Origin: JBLNDG01 sp050261415
GTDB taxonomy: Bacteria; Bacillota; Clostridia; Lutisporales; Lutisporaceae
DNA length: 17,126 bases
Assembly: GCA_050261415.1 (NCBI GenBank)
Contig: JBLNDG010000136.1
Coordinates: forward strand, 1 to 17,126
Reading direction: 5' to 3'
The notes below the pieces were generated by a model. It was not told the DNA's origin. It made no database searches and saw nothing but the letters and a program-made list of their open reading frames with translations. Made by a program: the position numbers and the translations under genes. Shown here piece by piece: positions 6,647-13,724 of this stretch (positions within the stretch are counted from its first letter, which is position 1; every line of letters starts with the position of its first letter).

Positions 6647-8394
6647 AGATTGTTGTAGGACAGGGAAGCTGTGGAAATGCTGCCGGTGCGGGTAAAGTAT
6701 ATTCAGCTATTGAGCAGCTTATAAAAGAAAGAAACTTGAATATAGTTCTCGAACAGACCGGCTGTATAGGAATGTGCTATCTGGAGCCTATTGTGGATGT
6801 AATAGATGACAACGGTGAAAAGACAACGTATGTAAAGGTTACCGGAGAAATGGCAGTTGAAATTGTGGACAAGCATTTGTCCGGAGAGCATGCAGCTCCC
6901 GAATGGTGCATAAGTGACCAGGATAAAGCGGCTCTGGGAAGGCAAACCCGAATAGCATTAAGAAACTGCGGAAACATTGATCCGGAAGAAATAGACCAGT
7001 ATATTGAAAAGGGCGGCTATAAATCTGCGGAAAAATGTATAAAAGAGCTGACTCCCGAGCAGGTTATCGAAGAAATAAAAATATCAGGGCTTAGGGGAAG
7101 AGGCGGAGCAGGTTTCCCTACATGGTTCAAGTGGGATGCGGCCCGCAAATCTCCAGGCAATGAGAAGTATATGGTTTGTAATGCTGACGAAGGGGACCCG
7201 GGTGCCTTTATGGACAGAAGCGTACTGGAAGGCGACCCGCACAGCGTCATAGAAGGTATGATGATAGGCGCTTATGCTATGGGTGCAAAGGAAGGCGTCA
7301 TATATGTAAGGGCCGAATATCCCCTTGCTATAATCAGGCTTAAAATTGCCATCGATCAGGCGAGAGATAAGGGCTTCCTCGGTAAGGACATTTTTGGCGG
7401 GACAGGCTTTGATTTTGATTTAAGGATAAAAGCAGGTGCCGGTGCGTTTGTATGTGGTGAGGAAACTGCACTTATAGCTTCCCTTGAAGGTGAAAGGGGA
7501 ATGCCCAGGCTGAAGCCTCCCTTCCCGGCTCAGAAAGGTTATTGGCAGAAGCCGACAAACATAAACAATGTTGAGACCTTTGCCAATGTACCCTGGATTA
7601 TATCCAACGGAGGAAAAGCCTTCGCAGAAATCGGAACAGAAAAGAGCAAAGGCACAAAGGTTTTTGCCATTACAGGAAAGATAAAGAAGGGCGGACTTGT
7701 TGAGGTTCCGATGGGAATTCCGCTAAGAGAGGTAATATTCGATATCGGAGGCGGAATAAAAGAAGACAAGCAGTTTAAGGCAGTGCAAATGGGAGGGCCT
7801 TCAGGAGGATGCATCCCGGCACAGCTTATCGATACACCGGTAGATTATGACTCCATAACCCGTACAGGAGCTATTATGGGTTCCGGCGGTATGGTTGTAA
7901 TGGATGAAACCACCTGTATGGTGGATATGGCAAGGTTTTTCCTGGATTTCACCAGGAAAGAGTCCTGCGGCAAATGCATACACTGCAGGTTAGGCACAAA
8001 AAGAATGCTGGAGATACTCACAAGGATATGTGAAGGCAATGGAAAAGACGGCGATATAGAGCTTCTGGAAGAACTGGCCACAAAGATCAAGGAAGGTTCG
8101 CTGTGCGGCCTGGGGCAGACAGCGCCGAACCCTGTTCTTAGCACAATAAGATATTTCAGGGATGAATATGAAAAGCACATATACGACAAGAAGTGCCCTG
8201 CAAAGCAGTGTACCAACCTTTTGACTTTCTCCATATCGGAAAGCTGCAAGGGCTGTGGATTATGCGCCAAGAATTGCCCTGTAGGTGCAATAACAGGGGA
8301 GAAGAAGGGCGTACACACCATAGATTCTGAAAAATGTATTAAATGCGGTAAGTGCAAGCAGGTATGCCGGTTTAACGCAGTAGTCGTTGATTAA
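6643..8394 (+). CDS. stnB: StnB: NuoF/HydB-like flavoprotein, FMN/NADH and Fe-S subunit
   Basis: 583 aa, GTG start overlapping the stnA stop, with a GGAGGTG site upstream. Domains: N-terminal thioredoxin-like region (1-80) with only three cysteines in cluster-like places (C10, C41, C45); NuoF FMN/NADH core (about 105-320) with GLRGRGGAGFPT (149-160) and GAGAFVCGEETALIASLEG (265-283); SLBB domain (about 335-420); NADH_4Fe-4S domain with C442, C445, C448 and C488; and a C-terminal two-[4Fe-4S] ferredoxin domain (C535, C538, C541, C545; C565, C568, C571, C575). This is the full HydB/StnB architecture and its usual length. FMN here is thought to split electron pairs between NADH and ferredoxin in this enzyme class. 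The ferredoxin tail fits ferredoxin exchange. Confidence 0.9.
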   Translation: MKIVVGQGSCGNAAGAGKVYSAIEQLIKERNLNIVLEQTGCIGMCYLEPIVDVIDDNGEKTTYVKVTGEMAVEIVDKHLSGEHAAPEWCISDQDKAALGRQTRIALRNCGNIDPEEIDQYIEKGGYKSAEKCIKELTPEQVIEEIKISGLRGRGGAGFPTWFKWDAARKSPGNEKYMVCNADEGDPGAFMDRSVLEGDPHSVIEGMMIGAYAMGAKEGVIYVRAEYPLAIIRLKIAIDQARDKGFLGKDIFGGTGFDFDLRIKAGAGAFVCGEETALIASLEGERGMPRLKPPFPAQKGYWQKPTNINNVETFANVPWIISNGGKAFAEIGTEKSKGTKVFAITGKIKKGGLVEVPMGIPLREVIFDIGGGIKEDKQFKAVQMGGPSGGCIPAQLIDTPVDYDSITRTGAIMGSGGMVVMDETTCMVDMARFFLDFTRKESCGKCIHCRLGTKRMLEILTRICEGNGKDGDIELLEELATKIKEGSLCGLGQTAPNPVLSTIRYFRDEYEKHIYDKKCPAKQCTNLLTFSISESCKGCGLCAKNCPVGAITGEKKGVHTIDSEKCIKCGKCKQVCRFNAVVVD

Positions 8395-8407
8395 GGGAGG
8401 GATTCTA

Positions 8408-11400
8408 ATGGCATTAATTAGGCTGAACATTGACGGTAAGGAAGTGACAGGACATAGGGGGCAGACTGTACTTGAGGTAGCCCGTGAAAATGGAATAGAA
8501 ATCCCTACCATGTGCTATGATGAAAGAGTACAGATATATGGCTCCTGTGGTTTGTGCGTGGTAGAGGTGGAAGGAGTTCCGAAGCTTCTAAGGTCCTGTG
8601 CGACTGAAATAAATGATGGAATGGTTGTTAAGACGAATACGGAAAAGGTCAGAGGTTCAAGGAAAATAGCTCTTGAACTATTGTTGTCAGACCATGTAGG
8701 GGATTGCAGACCCCCATGTGTCCTGGCTTGCCCGGGGAGCACAGATTGTCAGGGTTATGTAGGGCTTATTGCAAACGGCGAATATGAAGAAGCGCTAAAG
8801 CTCATAAAGGAGCAGCTGCCTCTTCCGGCAAGCATAGGAAGAGTGTGCCCGCATCCCTGTGAGGATGCATGCAGAAGGCAGCTGGTGGAAGACCCGGTTG
8901 CCATAGCATGGCTTAAGAGCTTTGTAGCGGATATTGATTTACAGAAGGAAGACGCTTTTATGCCTGAAATCAAGTCCTCTACAGGTAAAAAAGTCGCAGT
9001 GGCAGGAGGCGGCCCGGGAGGCTTGACTGCAGCGTACTATCTATTAAGAGAAGGGCATGATGTTACTATATATGATGCAATGCCTAAGATGGGCGGAATG
9101 CTGAGATACGGCATACCGCAGTACAGGCTGCCCAAGGAAGTTCTTGACAAGGAAATCCGCACAATAGAAAAGATGGGTGCAAAGCTTGTAAACAATATAA
9201 AAATTGGAAAGGACATTTCGCTTAGCTATCTGAGAAACAATTTTGATGCAGTATATGTATCAATAGGAGCTTGGGTGAGCTCAAAGATAAATTGCCCCGG
9301 CGAAGAGCTTGAGGGGGTGATCGGCGGTATTGATTTCCTGAGGCAGGTAGCAATGAATCAAACTGCATCAATTGGCAATAGAGTTGCTGTAGTAGGCGGC
9401 GGCAATACGGCAATGGATGCCTGCAGGACGGCAGTAAGGCTTGGTGCCAAGGAAGTATATGTACTATACCGTAGAACGGAAGAGGAAATGCCTGCTGAAG
9501 AAATTGAAATCGCTGAAGCAAAGGAAGAGGGAGTAGTTTTCAAATTCCTTGTAAGTCCTCTGGAGATAATCGGGGAGAACGGGAAGGCTGTAAAAATAAG
9601 GCTCCAAAAGATGAAGCAGGGTGAGCCTGATAAGAGCGGCAGAAGATCATCGGTACCTATTGAAGGTGCTGAGGAAATACTTGAGATAGACACAATTATT
9701 GCAGCAATCGGCCAGGGTACTGATGCAAAAGGCTTTGAAGAGCTTGAACTCACAAAAAAAGGGACCATAGCTGCCGATGAACTCTCCTTTATGACCAGCA
9801 TACCAGGGGTATTTGCCGGTGGAGATGCGACCAATAAGGGCGCAGGTATTGCGATACAGGCTATAGGAGATGCAAAAAAAGCAGCCGGTGTAATAGACAG
9901 CTATCTGGCAGGTGAAGCAATACCGTATAAGAAACCTTTTTATGTGGAACGAAAAGATCTTACCGAAAAGGATTTTGAGGACAGGACAAAATACAGCAGG
10001 GCAAAAATGCCTCATCTCTCCGCTGAAGCAAGGAAGAGTAATTTTGAAGAGATAAATAAGGGCTTCAGCAGGGAAATGGCACTTAATGAAGCAAAAAGAT
10101 GCCTTGAGTGCGGCTGTCATGATGTGTTTGAATGCAAGCTTGTAAATTTGGCAAACCAATATGAAGTAAGACCGGAAAGGCTGTCAGGGGAAGTGCACAA
10201 GCGGCAGTTTACCGATAACCATCCATATATAATCAGAAATTCTGACAAGTGCATCCTGTGCGGATTGTGCGTAAGGGTCTGTGAAGAAGTGGTGGGTGTA
10301 TCTGCTCTGGGCCTTACGGAGAGAGGCTTTGACACTATTATAAAACCTGCTCTGGACAGACCGCTAAAAGAGACTGGCTGTATTTCCTGCGGCCAGTGTG
10401 TGAGTGTGTGCCCAACCGGCGCTCTGCAGGAAAGGTCAGGAATGGAGAAACCGGTGCCTTTGAAGCCGGAATCTACGCATACTGTATGTTCACACTGCAG
10501 TGTGGGCTGCAGTATAAACCTCAATACAAAGGGGAATTCGCTGGTGCGTTCTGTTCCTGTAGCAGGGAGCAAAGTAGACAACGGACTCCTTTGCGTCAAG
10601 GGCAGATTCGGTTTCAATGCATTAAAGAACAACAGGATAACAAAACCTATGGTGCGAAAAGAAGGAAAACTGGTGGAAGTGTCATGGGAAGAAGCAGTGA
10701 GAACTGCAGTAAAGAAGCTTCAGTCGATTTCTTCATTACATGGCAATGATGCTTTAGCTGTGACCATATCCGACAGGTATACGAATGAAGAGATATACCT
10801 TGCTTCAATTCTTGCAAATAGAGGAATAAAGACAAACAGGCTGTTCTCTATGAACGGAGTGAAATCCGGCATCAAGGAAGTTCTGGGATATGACGCTTCA
10901 ACCAACACATTGGAAGAACTGCTTTCGACTGAAACTATAATGCTTGTAGGGTCCGATGTAGTGAAAGACCATACCATAGCAGGGCTAAAAATAAGAAAAG
11001 CTGTAAAAAATGGAGCTAAGCTCATTGTAATCAATCCTTACGGGTCATTGATCGATGAGGTTGCATACAGGACATACAAACCTGCGAACAGCACAGACTT
11101 CCTTAAAGAAATCGCAAAGGTTTTGATATCAATGGGTCTCGCACCTAAAGCTGATAAAGCTTCAGGCTTTGAGGAGTTTAAGCGGTCTCTTGAGAATGTA
11201 AAAGTAGGAGAAGCAGCAAAGGAAATTGCAGAAGTATACGGAAAATCAAAAAAGGCAATGATTGTGTTCTCACAGGACAGCGTAACTCCTGATGCAGCAA
11301 AACTACTTGCAAATATTGCCGTAGTATCAGACCATATAGGGAAGCCGAGAAGCGGTATACTTCAGCTGAAATCAAACAGTAACAGCCAGGGGCTCACAGA

Positions 11401-11992
11401 TATGGGCGTTGAGACGGATTGTGCCGAATTGGTAAAGGACATAGAAAATAAAGCGGTAAAAGGCTTGGTAGTGTTTGGAGAGGATATAAGGAATATAGAC
11501 TTGAAAAAGCTTGAATTCCTAATGGTGCACGATATCAGCATGACAGAGACTGCAAAGCTTGCAGATGTAGTGCTGCCCGCTATAAGCCCCGTTGAGTCGA
11601 AGGGTACCTTCACAAGCTCTGAAAGAAGAATACAGGAGCTCAAGAGGGCAATTGCTCCAATTGCAGATCTGGAGAACTGGGAAGTAATAATGAAGTTGTG
11701 CAGAGCTTTTGGATTGAGCTTGGAATATGGCGGTCCTGACGAAATATTCATGGAGCTTTGCACCGGAAAGCCAGAATATAAGAATGCGTGCACAAGCTTG
11801 AACGGAGAATTATTCTGGCCTGTAAATTCAAGCCCTGTGCTTTATGAGGACGGCTTCAATTTTGAGGATAGGAAGGCAAGATTGCAGGTAACAGGAGAGA
11901 GCGAACTGTTCATGAAGAAGCAGGGAACGGACTATATAGCAGCAAGCCTAGCTGAAAGATTGGAGAAAGAAGGAATTCAAAAGAGCCATTAG
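8408..11992 (+). CDS. stnC: StnC: fused [2Fe-2S] / GltD-like NADPH / ferredoxin / NuoG-like subunit
   Basis: 1194 aa; ATG at 8408 chosen because GGGAGGG lies 7 nt upstream. Domains: [2Fe-2S] ferredoxin with C36, C47, C50 and C64; NuoG-type His-Cys region (H96, C100, C104, C108); GltD-like Fe-S helical domain (to about 175); FAD-binding AGGGPGG (199-205) and NADPH-binding GGGNTAMD (330-337) followed by YRR and EMPA; GGDAT (471-475). Two [4Fe-4S] motifs follow (C615-C625, C658-C668), then a molybdopterin-oxidoreductase-like domain with C694, C697, C701 and C729. Where formate dehydrogenases have their Cys/Sec Mo ligand, this reads RLFSMNGVKSG (811-821), with no Cys or Sec, so it should not be a formate dehydrogenase. 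This is the StnC layout described in Sporomusa ovata: it receives electrons from StnAB and reduces NADP+. The stop codon lies inside the terminator loop. Confidence 0.9.
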   Translation: MALIRLNIDGKEVTGHRGQTVLEVARENGIEIPTMCYDERVQIYGSCGLCVVEVEGVPKLLRSCATEINDGMVVKTNTEKVRGSRKIALELLLSDHVGDCRPPCVLACPGSTDCQGYVGLIANGEYEEALKLIKEQLPLPASIGRVCPHPCEDACRRQLVEDPVAIAWLKSFVADIDLQKEDAFMPEIKSSTGKKVAVAGGGPGGLTAAYYLLREGHDVTIYDAMPKMGGMLRYGIPQYRLPKEVLDKEIRTIEKMGAKLVNNIKIGKDISLSYLRNNFDAVYVSIGAWVSSKINCPGEELEGVIGGIDFLRQVAMNQTASIGNRVAVVGGGNTAMDACRTAVRLGAKEVYVLYRRTEEEMPAEEIEIAEAKEEGVVFKFLVSPLEIIGENGKAVKIRLQKMKQGEPDKSGRRSSVPIEGAEEILEIDTIIAAIGQGTDAKGFEELELTKKGTIAADELSFMTSIPGVFAGGDATNKGAGIAIQAIGDAKKAAGVIDSYLAGEAIPYKKPFYVERKDLTEKDFEDRTKYSRAKMPHLSAEARKSNFEEINKGFSREMALNEAKRCLECGCHDVFECKLVNLANQYEVRPERLSGEVHKRQFTDNHPYIIRNSDKCILCGLCVRVCEEVVGVSALGLTERGFDTIIKPALDRPLKETGCISCGQCVSVCPTGALQERSGMEKPVPLKPESTHTVCSHCSVGCSINLNTKGNSLVRSVPVAGSKVDNGLLCVKGRFGFNALKNNRITKPMVRKEGKLVEVSWEEAVRTAVKKLQSISSLHGNDALAVTISDRYTNEEIYLASILANRGIKTNRLFSMNGVKSGIKEVLGYDASTNTLEELLSTETIMLVGSDVVKDHTIAGLKIRKAVKNGAKLIVINPYGSLIDEVAYRTYKPANSTDFLKEIAKVLISMGLAPKADKASGFEEFKRSLENVKVGEAAKEIAEVYGKSKKAMIVFSQDSVTPDAAKLLANIAVVSDHIGKPRSGILQLKSNSNSQGLTDMGVETDCAELVKDIENKAVKGLVVFGEDIRNIDLKKLEFLMVHDISMTETAKLADVVLPAISPVESKGTFTSSERRIQELKRAIAPIADLENWEVIMKLCRAFGLSLEYGGPDEIFMELCTGKPEYKNACTSLNGELFWPVNSSPVLYEDGFNFEDRKARLQVTGESELFMKKQGTDYIAASLAERLEKEGIQKSH

Positions 11993-12005
11993 TATGGCTC
12001 TTTTT
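11979..12005 (+). terminator. terminator overlapping the stnC stop codon, possibly bidirectional
   Basis: AAAAGAGCCAT (11979-11989), loop TAGT, ATGGCTCTTTTT (11994-12005). The loop contains the stnC stop TAG. On the minus strand the same stem ends in TTTT and lies 29-55 nt past the stop of the convergent gene at 12034-12288, so it probably serves both. Confidence 0.88.
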
Positions 12006-12033
12006 CTCTATAACCTGTTTTCATTGAAGGGGA

Positions 12034-12288
12034 TTAGTATACTGGATTGAAACCGAATGTTCTTCCAAAACCGCCAAAGGCGATTATTGCAAGTATGATA
12101 ATGAAGAAGAAGTTGTTGTCGATACCCCATGCCGGACCTGCTGCCAGTAATATGAAGAGCAGGAGGAGAAGCAGGAAGCCGTTATTGTGACACAAGCCAG
12201 CTATCGGTGAAACCGCCGGGCCTCTGCAGCCGGCTGCTGCTAAACCGGGGTTGACCATTCCCATACCATAGCCATACCCGTTTGCCAT
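12034..12288 (-). CDS. 84-aa hydrophobic small protein, sporulation-cluster paralogue A
   Basis: ATG (12288-12286) follows AAAGGAGGTG at 6 nt. There is a Gly/Tyr/Met-rich start (MANGYGYGMGM), a short linker, then two hydrophobic helices around a G-I-D turn: FLLLLLLFILLAA, GPAWGID, FFFIIILAIIAFGGF. The pattern FLLLLxLFILLAAxPxxGIDxxxFFIIIxAII is shared with the products of 12673-12861 and 12893-13174, so these are three tandem paralogues. The first helix resembles the tiny YjcZ-type membrane peptides of Bacillus spores, but that is only a resemblance. Probably an integral membrane or spore-surface protein. Its promoter is less clear: minus-strand TATATAATA near 12334-12342 with an AC about 15 nt upstream. 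Confidence 0.78.
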   Translation of the reverse strand: MANGYGYGMGMVNPGLAAAGCRGPAVSPIAGLCHNNGFLLLLLLFILLAAGPAWGIDNNFFFIIILAIIAFGGFGRTFGFNPVY

Positions 12289-12383
12289 ATTTACACCTCC
12301 TTTCTGTTAAAGCTTTCAAATTAACTACTTATTATATAAGTTTTTTACATTGGGTGATTCATATCACCTTTCGTATTAGGATG

Positions 12384-12497
12384 CTAGAGTAGCACGAACA
12401 TTGGTGCTAATGTCAGCCAGTTTAGGCCCCAACCATATCCGGGATAGCCCCATCCCATACCAAATCCGGGATAGCCATACCAAAATCCAAATGGCAT
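12384..12497 (-). CDS. 37-aa Gly/Tyr/Trp-rich microprotein (paralogue of 2664-2795)
   Basis: ATG (12497-12495) follows AGAGGAGGTGA at 5 nt. It reads MPFGFWYGYPGFGMGWGYPG, YGWGLNWL and a hydrophobic end TLAPMFVLL. Order and length match the 43-aa product of 2664-2795: a YP/WG-rich head, the GLNWL junction and a tail ending FVLL. The upstream regions also match through the promoter and its flanks, so a whole gene-plus-promoter unit has been duplicated. Too short for standard gene calling. Inferred to be a spore coat or crust component. Confidence 0.75.
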   Translation of the reverse strand: MPFGFWYGYPGFGMGWGYPGYGWGLNWLTLAPMFVLL

Positions 12498-12545
12498 GGT
12501 CTCACCTCCTCTCCGATTAAGTGGAAACCATTACATGTCCTAATT

Positions 12546-12573
12546 CATACTATGTAGAGTTTTATATTTGGTT
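12546..12573 (-). promoter_or_regulatory. SigK-like sporulation promoter (copy 3)
   Basis: Minus-strand AAC (12571-12573), 16-nt spacer, CATAGTATG (12546-12554). The -35 flank AACCAAAT and the downstream GAATTAGGACATG nearly repeat those of the promoter at 2851-2878. It lies 49 nt upstream of the microprotein start. Confidence 0.62.
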
Positions 12574-12618
12574 ACTTCTTAAAGATAATGTTTATGGCGC
12601 TATGGGGGGTGAATATTG

Positions 12619-12648
12619 AAAAAACCCGATCCGTAGTGTCGGGTTTTT
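12619..12648 (-). terminator. terminator of the 12673-13174 minus-strand transcript
   Basis: Minus strand: AAAAACCCGA, loop, TCGGGTTTTTT. A 10-bp stem with a 9-nt loop and a T-run, 25 nt past the stop of the gene at 12673. The plus-strand side also ends in TTTTT, so it is symmetric. Confidence 0.82.
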
Positions 12649-12672
12649 AAATGTACATTATTTTGAAGCATA

Positions 12673-12861
12673 CTATACTTCTGGATGGACATAGCCAAAG
12701 AGCTTTTCACTGCCTCCTATGCCAATAATGGCAAGTGCTATAAGCAGGAATATCCTATTATCCATTCCCCATACAGGCCCAGCAGCCAATATAATAAACA
12801 GCAGCAGCACCAGAAGAAACCCGTTGCCTGCTAATAATCCCGTTGCATATCCCTCAGCCAT
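12673..12861 (-). CDS. 62-aa hydrophobic small protein, sporulation-cluster paralogue B
   Basis: ATG (12861) follows GAGGAGGTAGGTTT. It is MAEGYATGLLAGN, then FLLVLLLFIILAAGPVWGMD and FLLIALAIIGIGG with a short polar end. It is the shortest of the three paralogues and lacks their long N-terminal linker. It starts 31 nt after the stop of the 12893-13174 gene with no promoter or terminator between, so the two form an operon ending at the 12619-12648 terminator. Function unknown; predicted membrane-associated, with two helices. Confidence 0.78.
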   Translation of the reverse strand: MAEGYATGLLAGNGFLLVLLLFIILAAGPVWGMDNRIFLLIALAIIGIGGSEKLFGYVHPEV

Positions 12862-12892
12862 AAACCTACCTCCTCACACACGTTATTTAGCC

Positions 12893-13174
12893 CTATGTTA
12901 ATAATAAGCCAAAAGCTTTTTCAAAACCGCCAAGACCAATTATGGCCATGATTATTATAAAGAAGTACTTCCCGTCGATCCCAAGGGAAGGGCTTGCTGC
13001 AAGCAATATGAATAATACAAGGAGAAGCAGGAATTCTTCCTTCTTGCATGACTCAATCTGTAGATTTTGAGCCATAGGTTCAATTTTGGATGGCCTGACC
13101 TGTGAACAAAGAGTTACTGGTCCGGTTGTTCTTACCGGTGCAGTATATAGACCTGTTGAAAAACCCCGCGCCAA
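12893..13174 (-). CDS. 93-aa hydrophobic small protein, sporulation-cluster paralogue C (TTG start)
   Basis: TTG at 13174 is chosen because AAGGAGG lies 7 nt upstream; the in-frame ATG at 13216 has no ribosome site and would place the TTG site inside the gene. The product starts MARGFSTGLYTAPVRTTGPV, much like the MARSFNYGLDY start of the broken gene at 3231. A linker with two Cys follows, then FLLLLVLFILLAASPSLGID and FFIIIMAIIGLGGFEKAFG. It is first in a two-gene operon with 12673-12861. It is driven by a SigK-like promoter back-to-back with that of the 13305 gene. Function unknown; likely made during sporulation. Confidence 0.75.
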   Translation of the reverse strand: MARGFSTGLYTAPVRTTGPVTLCSQVRPSKIEPMAQNLQIESCKKEEFLLLLVLFILLAASPSLGIDGKYFFIIIMAIIGLGGFEKAFGLLLT

Positions 13175-13218
13175 ACTCACACCTCCTTCAAGTAAAAGGT
13201 TGTTTGCTCCTCTCAATT

Positions 13219-13246
13219 CATACTATGTACCTGTCTCAATTTTTGA
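13219..13246 (-). promoter_or_regulatory. SigK-like sporulation promoter (copy 4, weak -35)
   Basis: CATAGTATG on the minus strand (13219-13227) is identical to copy 3. At the usual 16-nt distance the -35 reads TCA rather than AAC, so the -35 match is poor. The downstream flank GAATTGAGAGGAG mirrors the flank of the divergent plus-strand promoter. Confidence 0.5.
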
Positions 13247-13254
13247 CACTTGTC

Positions 13255-13282
13255 AACTCTCGTCCTGTTGTTGCGTATTATG
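13255..13282 (+). promoter_or_regulatory. SigK-like sporulation promoter (copy 5, divergent)
   Basis: AAC (13255-13257), 16-nt spacer, CGTATTATG (13274-13282), one mismatch from CATAnTATG. It is followed by AATTGAAAGGAGG, so it sits only 22 nt from the ATG of the 13305 gene. With copy 4 it forms a divergent promoter pair. Confidence 0.5.
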
Positions 13283-13304
13283 AATTGAAAGGAGGGGTGT
13301 ACTT

Positions 13305-13541
13305 ATGCAGGGTAATAATAACAATGGACAAAATTATTTTGGGGGACTAACCTCGGAACAAATTATGAGAATAGTATTCGAAGAGTTGTCCAAATCAGGT
13401 TTTCAACCGAATAATATCAACAATATGATACCCTCTATAATTGGAAGAATATTCGGCGGGAACGGAAGCATGGCAGGAAACAACATTATGCAAATGCTGA
13501 TGACCAGCTTTATGAACAGCTATTTTAAAAGGCCGCAATAA
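13305..13541 (+). CDS. 78-aa Asn/Met-rich protein of unknown function, probable spore protein
   Basis: ATG follows AAAGGAGGGG at 8 nt. The product begins MQGNNNNGQNYFGGLTSEQI and has an amphipathic middle (MRIVFEELSKSGFQP). It ends with an Asn/Gly/Met-rich part (GNGSMAGNNIMQMLMTSFMN). It has no cysteine, signal peptide or clear membrane helix. It shares a divergent sporulation-type promoter region with the 12893-13174 gene. Only a SigA promoter and the mntP leader follow; I see no terminator of its own. I do not recognise a family. Confidence 0.78.
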   Translation: MQGNNNNGQNYFGGLTSEQIMRIVFEELSKSGFQPNNINNMIPSIIGRIFGGNGSMAGNNIMQMLMTSFMNSYFKRPQ

Positions 13542-13554
13542 ACTGTCACAATAG

Positions 13555-13583
13555 TTGATAATTATGATGGATTAGCTTATAAT
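13555..13583 (+). promoter_or_regulatory. SigA promoter of the mntP riboswitch transcript
   Basis: TTGATA (13555-13560), exactly 17 nt spacer, TATAAT (13578-13583). A start near 13590 would place the riboswitch P1 helix close to the 5' end of the RNA. Confidence 0.82.
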
Positions 13584-13601
13584 ATTAATGAAAAATCAAA
13601 T

Positions 13602-13701
13602 AACCGCATGAGGGAGTAGTTGGCACACAAGTGCGGCAATGTCAACATACTGATGTAACCATCTGGCTTGCCTTAAATAATGAGACTCATGTATAGCGGT
13701 T
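13602..13701 (+). ncRNA. yybP-ykoY (Mn2+) riboswitch
   Basis: The conserved elements of this class are present in order: AGGGAGTAG (13611-13619) and GTCAACATACTGATG (13641-13655), the two parts of the metal-binding core, then CATCTGGCTTGCC. The closing P1 helix pairs AACCGC and ATGAG (13602-13612) with CTCAT and GCGGTT (13686-13701). It sits in front of mntP, the gene this switch is well known to control. The P1 3' strand is also the 5' arm of the downstream terminator. Mn2+ binding, by holding P1, should therefore prevent termination and switch the gene on. Confidence 0.9.
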
Positions 13702-13724
13702 TTCGTTATACATGGTCTTTTTTT
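13683..13724 (+). terminator. riboswitch-controlled terminator in front of mntP
   Basis: AGACTCATGTATA (13683-13695) pairs with TATACATGGTCT (13707-13718) with one bulge, followed by seven T. CTCAT at 13686-13690 is shared with the riboswitch P1 helix, so the two structures exclude each other. Confidence 0.88.

Noticed and set aside
7845..8357. 170-aa minus-strand open frame
   Set aside because: Opposite the Fe-S domains of stnB; a composition shadow.
6131..11992. Electron-bifurcating [FeFe] hydrogenase HydABC, or NAD-dependent formate dehydrogenase
   Set aside because: No H-cluster motifs occur anywhere in the operon, and the molybdopterin-like domain lacks a Cys/Sec metal ligand.
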